16,369 nucleotides of DNA from Planctomycetota bacterium (GTDB lineage Bacteria > Planctomycetota > Planctomycetia > Pirellulales > Pirellulaceae): positions 1-16,369 of the forward strand of contig JAPLNJ010001029.1 in the NCBI GenBank assembly GCA_026692885.1, read 5' to 3'. Position numbers and translations under genes: made by a program. Under the pieces are notes generated by a model. That model saw only the letters and a program-made list of their open reading frames with translations, searched no databases and was not told the origin of the DNA. Position 1 is the stretch's first letter. Each line of letters starts with the position of its first letter. Shown here piece by piece: positions 1 through 7,299 of this stretch.

Positions 1-2
1 GA

Positions 3-296
3 GGGTGGAGAGTCTCGCCGCCGCAAAAACTGAAATTTGAACGACTGACCCTGGCCGCTGTTTCCGCCCAGTTTTGCGCGGCTTACGCCGGGGGCTGCTC
101 CCCATGCCGCGAAATGCACAACTTCAAAGACAGGAGCGACGCATCGTGGCCAATGTCCAACTGAAACACCTTGTCATTCCCGCCGGGGGCTTATCGCGAC
201 GACATCCTCGGCTTCCGGCTGGTTCTTGCCGTCAGAGTCAAGGAGGATCTTCGTCTGTTGAGCCTGATGCGTCTTCAAGGCGAAAAAGTGGGGTAA
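3..296 (+). pseudogene. Possible decayed C-terminus of an FGE/SUMF1-like domain
   Basis: One reading frame is open from position 3 to a TGA at 162-164 and continues in the same frame to a TAA at 294-296. The part after the first stop reads AYRDDILGFRLVLAVR. This resembles the end of formylglycine-generating-enzyme (SUMF1/FGE-sulfatase) domains, which usually finish with a SAYR...LGFR(L/V)V motif. The part before it contains ASWP, a possible echo of the family's GGSW motif. The in-frame stop and the lack of other FGE motifs suggest a remnant, not a working gene. The last ~24 bases lie inside the 82-bp dispersed repeat, so the tail may have been altered by that element. The family assignment rests on a short motif and is weak. 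Confidence 0.28.
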
Positions 297-354
297 GCAT
301 CCTGCTTGCCTTTCGATTCACCGCGTCAATCGCAAGCTGGAAGCTTACGCCACC
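273..354 (+). repeat. 82-bp dispersed hairpin repeat, copy A
   Basis: This stretch matches the reverse complement of 13804-13885 over its full 82 bases with four mismatches and no gaps. Within the element, 288-310 pairs with 331-353 (19 of 23 positions) around a 20-nt loop, so it can form a long hairpin or cruciform. The right arm carries GCAAGCTGGAAGCTTACGCC, itself partly palindromic around the AAGCTT site. It behaves like a REP- or MITE-type intergenic element. No protein is encoded and no flanking target duplication was seen. Confidence 0.8.
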
Positions 355-441
355 GCAAGCTTATGCCACCGCAAGCTTATGCCACCGCAAGCTTATGCCA
401 CCGCAAGCTTATGCCACCGCAAGCTGGAAGCTTACGCCACC
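332..441 (+). repeat. 16-bp tandem array derived from the hairpin arm
   Basis: Four exact copies of the 16-mer GCAAGCTTATGCCACC run from 355 to 418. They are bracketed by two exact 23-bp copies of the longer form, at 332-354 and 419-441. The 16-mer equals the 23-mer with 7 bases removed around the AAGCTT and one C-to-T change. The array therefore looks like slippage-driven amplification of the right arm of the 82-bp repeat. There are no spacers, so it is not a CRISPR array. Copy number may vary between strains. Confidence 0.9.
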
Positions 442-484
442 GCGAACGTGGTCCGACCCCGGGACCAAGGCGACCGCTCGCTCC

Positions 485-497
485 TGCCAAAATGGCA
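485..497 (+). promoter_or_regulatory. Palindrome, candidate enhancer site for a sigma-54 activator
   Basis: TGCCAAAATGGCA is a perfect 5-bp inverted repeat around AAA. It is centred about 106 bp upstream of the -24 GG of the sigma-54 promoter at 595-611. This is the distance at which bacterial enhancer-binding proteins normally bind, so the palindrome is a candidate upstream activating site. The symmetry and spacing are seen directly; the regulatory role is inferred. A second, weaker dyad (TGGTCC/GGACCA, 449-467) lies just upstream. Confidence 0.45.
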
Positions 498-594
498 TCT
501 GGGAAATCCCCTGCCGCCGAAAACGCTGCCGACCACCGTCCAGGACAATCCGTAACCTGTTGCCGAAAAAAGCTTTGCGATTCCAACCGGAGGA

Positions 595-611
595 TTGGCA
601 CACCGCTTGCT
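595..611 (+). promoter_or_regulatory. Sigma-54 (-24/-12) promoter for the groEL1 operon
   Basis: TTGGCAC, five bases, then TTGCT gives the -24 GG (597-598) and -12 GC (609-610) with exactly ten bases between them. This is the invariant spacing for RpoN promoters and nearly the full consensus. Transcription would start near 622, leaving a leader of about 168 nt before the GTG of groEL1 at 790. I see no gene in that leader and no CIRCE operator. A strong ribosome-binding site, AAAGGAG at 773-779, supports the GTG start. Confidence 0.72.
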
Positions 612-789
612 AAGGTAACGCACTACCATCGCGGCCTGCCATTGTCGCACCGGCCTGCCGCGAACGACGATCACGATTCTTCGAAGCGAACATCCAACGA
701 GTCGTGGCGCTGCTGGCGGCCTTTTCCAGGCACGTAGCGGATGCACGACGGCCCATGACTGTAAGGCAAGCCAAAGGAGAAAATCGAAC

Positions 790-2502
790 GTGGCAAAGAA
801 AATGATCTATGAGGACGAGGCGAGGCAGGCGTTGTTGGCTGGTGTGTCCAAACTGGCCCGGGCTGTCCGCAGCACGTTAGGGCCGCGCGGACGTAACGCC
901 GTGCTGGACAAAGGGTGGGGATCTCCGAAGATCACGAAAGACGGCGTGACAGTCGCCGAAGAGATTGAGTTGGACGACCCGAACGAGAACTTGGGTGCGC
1001 AACTCGTGAAGGAAGTCGCCAGCAAGACGAATGACGTGGCTGGCGATGGCACGACCACCGCTACGGTGCTGGCGGAGGCTATTTTCCGTGAAGGTCTGCG
1101 GATGATCGCCGCGGGGGCCGACCCGATGGCCTTGTCGCGGGGAATTTCCAAAGCAACCGAAAAGGTCGTCGAGGCCATCAAGGGCATGGCGACCCCGATC
1201 AACGAGAAGAGCAAGAAAGAGATCCAGCAGATCGCCACCATCGCCGGCAACAACGACCCGTCCATTGGTGATGTGTTGGCGGATGCGTTCGTCAAGGTCG
1301 GCAAGGACGGCGTGATTACCGTCGAGGAAGGCCGCGGCAGCGAGACGACCGTGGATTTCGTCGAGGGCATGCAGTTCGATCGCGGCTTCCTCTCGCCGCA
1401 CTTCGTCACCAACGAGGACGACGTGACGGTGGAGTTGGACGACTGCTACGTGCTGATTTATGAAGAGAAGATTTCGTCCAATAAGAAACTCATTCCGCTG
1501 TTGGAGGCCATCAGCAAGTCGAAGAAGCCGCTGTTGATCATCGCCGAGGATGTCGACGGCGAGGCGTTGGCAACGTTGGTCGTCAACAAGCTGCGTGGCA
1601 TTCTGAGCGTCTGTGCGGTGAAGGCCCCGGGCTACGGCGACCGCCGCAAGGCGATCATGGGCGACATCGGTGTGCTGACCGGCGCGACCCCCATTTTCAA
1701 AGACTTGGGCATCGATCTGGAGAGCGTCAAGCTCAGCGATCTGGGGCGGGCCAAGAAGATCAAGATTACGTCGGAAGACACGATCGTCGTCAGCGGTGCC
1801 GGCAAGAAAGAGGCCATCTCCGGTCGGGCGGATCAAATCCGTCGTGAGATCGCAGTGACGGACAGCGACTACGACTGCGAAAAACTGCAGGAGCGGCTGG
1901 CCAAGCTGTCCGGCGGCGTAGCGGAAATTCACTGCGGTGCGGTGACCGAGACGGAAATGAAGGAGCGTAAAGCGTTGCTGGAGGACGCCAAGGCGGCCAC
2001 CCAAGCGGCCTTAGAGGAAGGCATCGTGCCAGGCGGCGGCGTGGCGCTGATTCGTGCGGAAAAGACGTTGGACAAGCTGGGCCTGACGGGCGACGAAAAG
2101 CTCGGTGCGGAAATCATTCGCAACGTGCTGGATCAACCGCTACGAGCCATCGCGGAGAACGCCGGTCGCGACGGTGCGGTCGTGGTCAATCGGGTGCGTC
2201 AGATGAAGAGTCGCAGCGAAGGCTACGACGCCGACAAGGACACCTACTGTGACCTCGTGGCGGCGGGCATTATCGACCCGGCCAAGGTGGTTCGCACTGC
2301 TTTGCAGAATGCGGCAAGCGTGGCTGCGTTGTTGCTGACCACGGATGCGCTGATCACGGACCTTCCGAAGGAAGACGGTGAAGGCGAGCACGGCCCAGGT
2401 CACGACCACGGCATGGGCGGAGGTATGGGCGGCATGGGCGGCGGCATGGGCGGTATGGGCGGCGGCATGGGCGGTATGGGTGGCATGGAAGGCATGATGT
2501 AA
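790..2502 (+). CDS. groEL: Chaperonin GroEL (Hsp60), copy 1, with GGM tail
   Basis: This is the 60-kDa chaperonin subunit, which forms double heptameric rings in the cytoplasm and folds proteins in an ATP-driven chamber capped by GroES. The 570-aa product is slightly longer than the usual ~545. The ATP-binding loop [11 protein letters not shown] is at residues 85-95, and the catalytic aspartate (D398 in E. coli) matches D399 in LLEDAKAAT. The apical domain is complete, and GIVPGGG is present. The tail is a long Gly-Met repeat (GGM-type), typical of canonical GroEL. It is preceded by a short histidine patch, [10 protein letters not shown]. The start is GTG with AAAGGAG eleven bases upstream. 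It is the first gene of a groEL-groES-groEL set behind a sigma-54 promoter, and the GGM tail plus adjacent groES suggest it is the main folding chaperonin. Confidence 0.97.
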   Translation: MAKKMIYEDEARQALLAGVSKLARAVRSTLGPRGRNAVLDKGWGSPKITKDGVTVAEEIELDDPNENLGAQLVKEVASKTNDVAGDGTTTATVLAEAIFREGLRMIAAGADPMALSRGISKATEKVVEAIKGMATPINEKSKKEIQQIATIAGNNDPSIGDVLADAFVKVGKDGVITVEEGRGSETTVDFVEGMQFDRGFLSPHFVTNEDDVTVELDDCYVLIYEEKISSNKKLIPLLEAISKSKKPLLIIAEDVDGEALATLVVNKLRGILSVCAVKAPGYGDRRKAIMGDIGVLTGATPIFKDLGIDLESVKLSDLGRAKKIKITSEDTIVVSGAGKKEAISGRADQIRREIAVTDSDYDCEKLQERLAKLSGGVAEIHCGAVTETEMKERKALLEDAKAATQAALEEGIVPGGGVALIRAEKTLDKLGLTGDEKLGAEIIRNVLDQPLRAIAENAGRDGAVVVNRVRQMKSRSEGYDADKDTYCDLVAAGIIDPAKVVRTALQNAASVAALLLTTDALITDLPKEDGEGEHGPGHDHGMGGGMGGMGGGMGGMGGGMGGMGGMEGMM

Positions 2503-2511
2503 TCCCTCGAC

Positions 2512-2536
2512 CGGCGAGAACGAGTCGTTCCCGCCG
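2512..2536 (+). other. Intercistronic hairpin between groEL1 and groES
   Basis: CGGCG-A-GAACG-AGT-CGTTC-C-CGCCG forms a 10-bp stem with one A-C mismatch. It starts nine bases after the groEL1 stop. It has no following T-run, so it is more likely an mRNA processing or stabilising structure than a terminator. Confidence 0.45.
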
Positions 2537-2594
2537 ATAAGAGAATAACTCCCTGGTACATTCACTCACTTCACATCAACGGAAGGAATATAAA

Positions 2595-2894
2595 ATGGCG
2601 AAGATCAAGATTCGACCCCTGGATGATCGTGTGGTTGTCGAGCCGATGGAAGCGGAAGAGCGGACGGCGGGCGGTATCGTGTTGCCCGACACCGCGAAGG
2701 AGCGACCGCAGCGAGGGAAGGTCGTGGCGGTAGGCCCCGGCCGGTTATTGGACAGTGGCGAGCGGGCGACGATGTCGGTGGCTGTCGGCGACGAAGTCAT
2801 TTACGGCAAGTACGGCGGGACCGACATTGAGGTCAATGGCGAAGAGGTCAAGATCCTGCGCGAAAGCGACATCCTGGCTAAGGTCATCGAGTAG
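2595..2894 (+). CDS. groES: Co-chaperonin GroES (Hsp10)
   Basis: This 99-aa protein is the heptameric lid of the GroEL chamber. It has the full family layout. The N-terminal [13 protein letters not shown] strand is followed by the mobile loop region [18 protein letters not shown], which contacts GroEL. Then come the [10 protein letters not shown] segment and the C-terminal [16 protein letters not shown] and [13 protein letters not shown] strands. Length is normal (95-100 aa). The ATG is supported by GGAAGGA at 2581-2587. Having groES after the first groEL, and before a second, differs from the usual groES-groEL order. One GroES probably serves both chaperonins, which is an inference from the arrangement. 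Confidence 0.97.
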   Translation: MAKIKIRPLDDRVVVEPMEAEERTAGGIVLPDTAKERPQRGKVVAVGPGRLLDSGERATMSVAVGDEVIYGKYGGTDIEVNGEEVKILRESDILAKVIE

Positions 2895-2962
2895 GCAGGG
2901 CGTAACAGCCGCAGGTCAGGTCATCAGGCCTGGCACCAATCGGCGGAACACCGGAAATACGT

Positions 2963-2980
2963 GTCAGGCGCGAGCCTGAC
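2963..2980 (+). repeat. GNRA-loop hairpin before groEL2
   Basis: GTCAGGC-GCGA-GCCTGAC is a perfect 7-bp stem capped by a GCGA (GNRA-type) tetraloop. It lies five bases upstream of the groEL2 ribosome-binding site (AAAGGAGG, 2985-2992). A related GTCAGG...GGCCTGGC stretch sits just upstream at about 2916-2936. No T-run follows. It may be a dispersed intergenic element or an RNA structure that adjusts groEL2 expression. Confidence 0.5.
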
Positions 2981-3002
2981 CTACAAAGGAGGGTCGTGAA
3001 CA

Positions 3003-4625
3003 GTGGCAAAGCAGCTGATGTTTGAAGATCGCGCCCGTGCAAGAATGTTGGAGGGCGTGGAAAAGCTCGCCAACGCGGTCGCCATCACGTTGGGGCCGAC
3101 CGGGCGCAATGTGATTATCGATAAGTCCTTTGGCGGCCCCACCGTCACCAAGGACGGCGTGTCAGTGGCCAAGGAAATCGAACTGGAAGATCGTTTTGAG
3201 AATATGGGTGCGAAGTTGGTGGTCGAGGTCGCGCAGAAGACCTCGGACCTAGCCGGCGACGGCACCACCACCGCGACCGTCTTGGCGCGAGCCATCTTCA
3301 AGGAAGGGCTCCGCAACGTCGTGGCGGGCAGCAATCCCATGGCTTTGCGACGCGGCATCGAGAGAGCCGTGGATGCGGCGGTGGTCAAGTTGCATGAGAT
3401 GGCCAAACCCGTGACCAGCAAAGAGGAAGTGGCCAGTGTCGGTGCGATCAGCGCCAACAACGACATGGAGATCGGCAATCAATTGGCCGACGCGTTGGAA
3501 CGTGTGGGCAAAGATGGCGTGATCACGGTCGAGGAAGGCAAGAGCACGGAGACGAAAGTCGAATTTGTGGACGGGATGCAGTTCGACAAGGGCTACATTT
3601 CGCCGTACTTCATCAATCGTCCGGCCGAAATGGACGTGCTGATGGAAGACTGCTACATCCTGATCCATGAGAAGAAGATCAGCAACCTGCGCGACTTGAT
3701 TCCGATTCTGGAGAAAACCGGCCAGTCGGGCAAGCCGCTGTTGATTATTGCCGAGGACGTGGACGCGGAGGCGCTCACGCTGTTGGTGGTCAACAAACTC
3801 CGTGGCGTGCTGCGTGTTTGTGCCGTGAAAGCCCCGGGCTTCGGCGATCGTCGCAAGAATATGCTGGGCGACATCGGCATCCTGACCGCCGGCACGCTGA
3901 TCAGCGAAGACCTAGGCATCCGTCTGGAAAACCTGGAACTCTCCCATCTGGGGCAGGCCAAAAAGGTCACCGTCGACAAGAATACCACGACCATCGTGGA
4001 AGGCGCCGGCGCCCGAGCGGACATCGACAAACGCTTACAGCAGCTCAACAAGCAGATTGAGCAGACCGAGAGCGAGTACGACAGGGAGAAGTTGCAGGAA
4101 CGGTTGGCCAAGCTGTCGGGCGGGGTGGCGGTAGTTTCCGTCGGCGCCGAGACGGAAGCCGACATGAAGCAGAAGAAGGCGCGCGTCGAGGACGCGCTCC
4201 ATGCGACTCGCGCTGCGGTGGAAGAGGGCATCGTTCCTGGCGGCGGCTCGGCCCTATTGCGTTGCCGCGAGGCTGTCGAAAAGGCCCGTTCGTCGGCCCG
4301 AGGCGACGAGAAGATCGGCGTGGATGTGGTCCTGCGGGCGTTGGACGCCCCGCTCCGGCAGATCGTCGATAACGGTGGCGTGGACGACGGGGCCGTGGTG
4401 GCGGAAGCAGTCGCCGAGAAGCCACTGACATTCGGCTACGACGCGAACACGCGCCGCTACGTCGATATGTTCAAGGCCGGTATCATCGACCCCGTGAAGG
4501 TCGTCCGTACGGCTTTGGCAAACGCGGCCAGCATCGCCGGTTTGATGCTGACTACCGAGGTGTTGGTGACGAAGTTCGAGAAGGAAGACAAAGAGAAACG
4601 CCGTGCCGAAGGCGCCATCGCCTGA
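3003..4625 (+). CDS. groEL: Chaperonin GroEL (Hsp60), copy 2, without GGM tail
   Basis: This is a second full-length chaperonin subunit of 540 aa. [11 protein letters not shown] is at residues 85-95, and the catalytic aspartate is D397 in RVEDALHAT. The hinge and apical motifs ([19 protein letters not shown]) are intact, so ATP cycling should be preserved. The C-terminus is the main difference: instead of a Gly-Met tail it ends in a short charged segment, [17 protein letters not shown]. In E. coli the GGM tail projects into the cavity and affects folding, so this copy probably differs in client handling. It shares the SGGVA and VVRTAL...NAAS core with copy 1 but is clearly diverged from it, consistent with an old duplication. 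The GTG start has AAAGGAGG ten bases upstream. A terminator follows at 4704-4737. Confidence 0.96.
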   Translation: MAKQLMFEDRARARMLEGVEKLANAVAITLGPTGRNVIIDKSFGGPTVTKDGVSVAKEIELEDRFENMGAKLVVEVAQKTSDLAGDGTTTATVLARAIFKEGLRNVVAGSNPMALRRGIERAVDAAVVKLHEMAKPVTSKEEVASVGAISANNDMEIGNQLADALERVGKDGVITVEEGKSTETKVEFVDGMQFDKGYISPYFINRPAEMDVLMEDCYILIHEKKISNLRDLIPILEKTGQSGKPLLIIAEDVDAEALTLLVVNKLRGVLRVCAVKAPGFGDRRKNMLGDIGILTAGTLISEDLGIRLENLELSHLGQAKKVTVDKNTTTIVEGAGARADIDKRLQQLNKQIEQTESEYDREKLQERLAKLSGGVAVVSVGAETEADMKQKKARVEDALHATRAAVEEGIVPGGGSALLRCREAVEKARSSARGDEKIGVDVVLRALDAPLRQIVDNGGVDDGAVVAEAVAEKPLTFGYDANTRRYVDMFKAGIIDPVKVVRTALANAASIAGLMLTTEVLVTKFEKEDKEKRRAEGAIA

Positions 4626-4638
4626 CGCAGGCCAGTCG

Positions 4639-4669
4639 CCGCAGACTTCCCACGTCGGGAAGCCTGCGG
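4639..4669 (+). other. Hairpin after groEL2
   Basis: CCGCAG-A-CTTCCC-ACGTC-GGGAAG-C-CTGCGG is a 12-bp stem with one central mismatch and a 5-nt loop. It starts 13 bases after the groEL2 stop. It has no T-run of its own and precedes the true terminator, so it probably protects the 3' end of the mRNA or is part of a dispersed repeat. Confidence 0.5.
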
Positions 4670-4703
4670 AAGCCGGGCCAAGGTAAGTCAGGGGAACGTT
4701 TAC

Positions 4704-4737
4704 GCGGGCCACTCCGATGTAGGGTGGCCCGCTTTTT
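4704..4737 (+). terminator. Intrinsic terminator between groEL2 and dnaJ
   Basis: GCGGGCCAC (4704-4712) pairs perfectly with GTGGCCCGC (4724-4732) around an 11-nt loop, and five Ts follow at 4733-4737. This is a standard rho-independent terminator. It ends only 17 bases before the dnaJ ATG at 4755. dnaJ-grpE must therefore be transcribed by read-through or from a promoter located before this point. I found no obvious promoter between 4626 and 4754. Confidence 0.85.
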
Positions 4738-4754
4738 GAAGAGGCGCAGAGGCC

Positions 4755-5888
4755 ATGGCAACGATGGCTGCCAAGCGAGACTACTACGAGGTGCTGGGGG
4801 TTTCCCGAAACGCCGCCGAGAAGGACATCGCGACGGCCTACCGGAAGCTCGCCATCAAGTATCACCCGGACACGAACCGGGAGGATCCGGGTGCGACTGA
4901 GAATTTCAAGGAAGCCGCCGAGGCCTACGAAGTCCTGAGCGACGCCGAAAAGCGTACGATCTACGATCAGTACGGGCATGCGGGCCTGGAACGGGGTGGC
5001 GCCTCGCCGCAGTTCCACGACGTCAGTGATATTTTTGAAGCCTTCGGCGATCTGTTCGGCCTGGGCGATATGCTCGGGGGCCGGCGCCGTTCGCAGCATC
5101 GTCGCGGCAGCGATGTGCGTTGCGATGTCGCGTTGACGCTGGAAGAAGCGGCCAAAGGCGTCACCAAGACCATCGAATTCACCCGTAGCAAACGGTGCGT
5201 TACGTGTCACGGGTCGGGAAGCCGTCCGGGTTCTTCGCCGCAGCCCTGCCGGCGCTGTGGCGGACGCGGGCAGACGGTGCAGTCGGCGGGGATTCTCCGC
5301 GTCCAGACCACCTGCCAGGCTTGCCGCGGCACCGGGTTCTTGATCACCGATCCGTGCGCAACCTGCCGCGGTAGCGGATACGTTCACGACCGGGTGCAGC
5401 TGCAAGTCCCGATGCCGGCCGGGATCGATGACGGCATGCGGGTGCGTTTGTCCGGCCAAGGCGAACCGAGCCCTGATGGCGGCCCGGCTGGCGATTGCTA
5501 CTGTTTCGTGGCGGTCCGGCCCCATCGGCTGTTCCAACGCGACGGCAGCCACTTGATTTTGAAACTGCCGATCAGCTATACCCAGGCGGCGTTGGGCGCT
5601 GCGATCGAGGTGCCGACACTGATCGGTCGAGATCAACTGCAAATCCCCCGTGGAACCCAATCGGGCAAGGTGTTTCGACTGGCCGGTAGGGGTCTGGCGA
5701 ACCCTCACGGTGGTCCCGTGGGCGATCTGTTGGTGCAAACTTATATCGAGGTGCCGGAGAAACTCACGCCGCGCCAAGAGGAACTATTGCGAGAGTTGGC
5801 GGAGGTGGAGCAGGCCAATGTCACGCCACACCGCAAGAGTTTCTTGGAAAAACTGACGAGCTACTTCACGGGTGAAGATGAGTCGTGA
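4755..5888 (+). CDS. dnaJ: Chaperone protein DnaJ (Hsp40)
   Basis: DnaJ delivers unfolded clients to DnaK and stimulates its ATPase in the cytoplasm. The product is 377 aa, normal for type I DnaJ. The J domain covers roughly residues 8-73 with the essential HPD at 37-39. A short G/F-type linker follows, rich in Gly and Phe but smaller than in E. coli. All four zinc-binding repeats are present: CVTCHGSG at 148, CRRCGGRG at 165, CQACRGTG at 187 and CATCRGSG at 201. The C-terminal client-binding domains extend to about residue 345. The ATG at 4755 has GAAGAGG ten bases upstream. An in-frame ATG at 4764 gives the more typical [13 protein letters not shown] beginning and could be the real start. 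grpE follows after 15 bases, while dnaK is absent here. Confidence 0.96.
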   Translation: MATMAAKRDYYEVLGVSRNAAEKDIATAYRKLAIKYHPDTNREDPGATENFKEAAEAYEVLSDAEKRTIYDQYGHAGLERGGASPQFHDVSDIFEAFGDLFGLGDMLGGRRRSQHRRGSDVRCDVALTLEEAAKGVTKTIEFTRSKRCVTCHGSGSRPGSSPQPCRRCGGRGQTVQSAGILRVQTTCQACRGTGFLITDPCATCRGSGYVHDRVQLQVPMPAGIDDGMRVRLSGQGEPSPDGGPAGDCYCFVAVRPHRLFQRDGSHLILKLPISYTQAALGAAIEVPTLIGRDQLQIPRGTQSGKVFRLAGRGLANPHGGPVGDLLVQTYIEVPEKLTPRQEELLRELAEVEQANVTPHRKSFLEKLTSYFTGEDES

Positions 5889-5903
5889 CAGACGAGACAA
5901 GTA

Positions 5904-6587
5904 GTGACCATGTTGAAAACCGCAAAAGACACGATGGATGCCAAGCCTTCAGCGAAAGTGGATACGCCCCAGGACTTGCCGACAACCGCGGCAGAAGCTG
6001 TGTTTCTTGACATCGGGACAGCCCTCGGCGAAGAGGTGAACCTGCCCGAGGTCTCCGTCGGGGAAGCGATCGACGGCTTGGCGGTCCTGGAGACCTTGCA
6101 GAAGGCAGCCGCGGCGGCACAGGACCGTGAATTGCGGGCCCACGCGGAATTGGAGAATTTTCGCAAGCGTATGTATCGGCAAATGGAGGACGAACGTAAG
6201 TACGCGGCCTCACCGCTGGCTTGTGATCTACTGCCGGTTGTCGATAATTTGGAGCGGGCGATCCAAGCCGCCAACAAAACCGGCAACGCCGCCGGGTTGC
6301 TGGAGGGGGTCCAACTCGTAACCCAGCAGTTTCAGCGCGTCCTGGAAACACACCACTGCAAACGCATTGCCGCGAAAGGGCAGCCGTTTGACCCGGGTTT
6401 GCACCAAGCTATCAGCCAGCAGCCGAGCGACCAGCAGCCAGCGGGGACAGTGCTGGAAGAGGCGCAGTTCGGCTACCAATTGCACGATCGCGTCATCCGG
6501 CCATCCCTGGTACTGGTCTCGTCCGGGCCGGCGAACCAGGTAGCAACGCCTGCCGAAGTAACTTCCCAGTCTGATCTGCCAGTCTGA
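5904..6587 (+). CDS. grpE: Nucleotide exchange factor GrpE
   Basis: GrpE releases ADP from DnaK and so resets the Hsp70 cycle. The 227-aa product has a variable N-terminus and a long helical, coiled-coil region at about residues 62-125 (LENFRKRMYRQ, LLPVVDNLERAI). The C-terminal beta domain carries the family signature: FDPGLHQAI at 162-170, then GTVLEEAQFGYQLHDRVIRPSLV. The start may be GTG 5904 or ATG 5910; neither has a strong ribosome-binding site, so translation probably follows from dnaJ, 15 bases upstream. The last few residues and the stop codon lie in a 13-bp tandem repeat (6566-6604). The C-terminal SQSDLPV is therefore likely a recent and unstable addition. Confidence 0.95.
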   Translation: MTMLKTAKDTMDAKPSAKVDTPQDLPTTAAEAVFLDIGTALGEEVNLPEVSVGEAIDGLAVLETLQKAAAAAQDRELRAHAELENFRKRMYRQMEDERKYAASPLACDLLPVVDNLERAIQAANKTGNAAGLLEGVQLVTQQFQRVLETHHCKRIAAKGQPFDPGLHQAISQQPSDQQPAGTVLEEAQFGYQLHDRVIRPSLVLVSSGPANQVATPAEVTSQSDLPV

Positions 6588-6604
6588 TCTGCCAGTCTGA
6601 TGTG
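6566..6604 (+). repeat. Three 13-bp tandem repeats over the grpE stop codon
   Basis: CCAGTCTGATCTG occurs at 6566-6578 and 6579-6591, and with one change at 6592-6604. The TGA stop of grpE (6585-6587) lies in the second unit. The unit length is not a multiple of three, so each gain or loss of a unit would move the reading frame into a new tail. Confidence 0.88.
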
Positions 6605-6661
6605 TAGGTGAAGGGCTAGCTCACGCAAACCACCCCTTGCCACTGAACAGGAGAGGATTCG

Positions 6662-7045
6662 ATGCCGACCTACGATTACGAATGTGGAGCTTGCGAGCAT
6701 ACCTTCGAGGTCTTTCAGAGCATCAAGGACCCGCTGAAACGCAAGTGCCCCGCCTGCGGCAAGAGTTCCTTGCGGCGGCTGATCGGTGCCGGCGCGGCCC
6801 TAATATTCAAAGGCTCGGGATTCTATAAGACGGACTACCGGAGCGATTCCTACAGCAAAGGTGCTGCCGCCGACAAGAAAGCCGAAGGGGGTTCGGGGGC
6901 GGACAGCAAGTCGTCGGGGGCGGACAGCAAGTCGGCGGCGGACAGCAAGTCATCGGCAGACGGCAGATCATCCGCAGACAGCAAGTCGTCTGCGAAAGGG
7001 TCGGGCGAAAAGAGCACGAATAGATCCAAGCCGAGAGGGAAGTAA
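6662..7045 (+). CDS. FmdB-family zinc-ribbon protein with Ser/Lys/Asp-rich tail
   Basis: The N-terminus, MPTYDYECGACEHTFEVFQS, is the hallmark of the FmdB/CxxC_CxxC_SSSS putative regulatory family. Cysteines at residues 8, 11, 29 and 32 form one zinc ribbon, followed by the usual RRLIGAG...FKGSGFYKTDYR segment up to about residue 60. The cellular role of this family is not settled; regulatory or ribosome-associated roles have been suggested. Residues ~75-127 are low complexity, with repeated ADSKSS blocks and a basic end, SKPRGK, and are probably disordered. Total length is 127 aa, longer than many homologues because of this tail. The ATG has GGAGAGG upstream. It follows grpE by 74 bases and precedes yacG by one, so the two zinc-ribbon genes are co-transcribed. 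Confidence 0.88.
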   Translation: MPTYDYECGACEHTFEVFQSIKDPLKRKCPACGKSSLRRLIGAGAALIFKGSGFYKTDYRSDSYSKGAAADKKAEGGSGADSKSSGADSKSAADSKSSADGRSSADSKSSAKGSGEKSTNRSKPRGK

Positions 7046-7046
7046 G

Positions 7047-7211
7047 GTGGCCATCCTCCGTTGTCCCACCTGCGGCCGGGAATTCGACGCCGAGCAAAGC
7101 ACGGCGCTGCCCTTTTGCTCCTCGCGTTGCCGCTTGATCGATCTGGGACGTTGGCTAAATGAAGAACAACGGCTGCTGGTGGAGCGAGAGGAAGAAGACG
7201 AAGAAGGGTGA
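7047..7211 (+). CDS. yacG: DNA gyrase inhibitor YacG-type zinc protein
   Basis: This 54-aa zinc-finger protein has cysteines C6-x2-C9 and C24-x3-C28 followed by RLIDLGRWLNEE, the defining YacG pattern. In E. coli, YacG binds GyrB and blocks gyrase binding to DNA. The C-terminus is strongly acidic (EREEEDEEG), as is common in the family. The start is GTG at 7047, one base after the TAA of the FmdB gene, with GAGGGA upstream in the end of that gene. This start gives the normal family length. A longer in-frame extension upstream overlaps the FmdB tail and is not believable. Confidence 0.9.
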   Translation: MAILRCPTCGREFDAEQSTALPFCSSRCRLIDLGRWLNEEQRLLVEREEEDEEG

Positions 7212-7299
7212 CTTGGAACCAGCGAATCAGGTGCTGTCGGATTGTCTATGTGCTCATCACGCTCTGGGGCTGTGAAGAAGCGTGCGAACACGATTCACG

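Noticed and set aside
355..418. Tandem 16-mers as a CRISPR array
   Set aside because: Units are contiguous with no spacers and derive from the neighbouring hairpin element.
74..737. Overlapping open frames on both strands upstream of groEL1
   Set aside because: They run through the 16-bp tandem array and the sigma-54 promoter, have low-complexity repeat-driven products (YATAS/LMPPQ), and match no family.
442..789. CIRCE operator (HrcA site) upstream of groEL1
   Set aside because: I looked for TTAGCACTC-N9-GAGTGCTAA or a close form and found none.
877..2004. Long open frame antisense to groEL1
   Set aside because: It is a shadow of a well-supported groEL in GC-rich DNA, with an Arg/His-rich product unlike any family.
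2963..2980. Hairpin as terminator between groES and groEL2
   Set aside because: No T-run follows, and a ribosome-binding site comes five bases later.
4254..5777. 507-codon antisense frame over groEL2 and dnaJ
   Set aside because: It crosses two certain genes and a terminator; the composition is typical of a codon-bias shadow.
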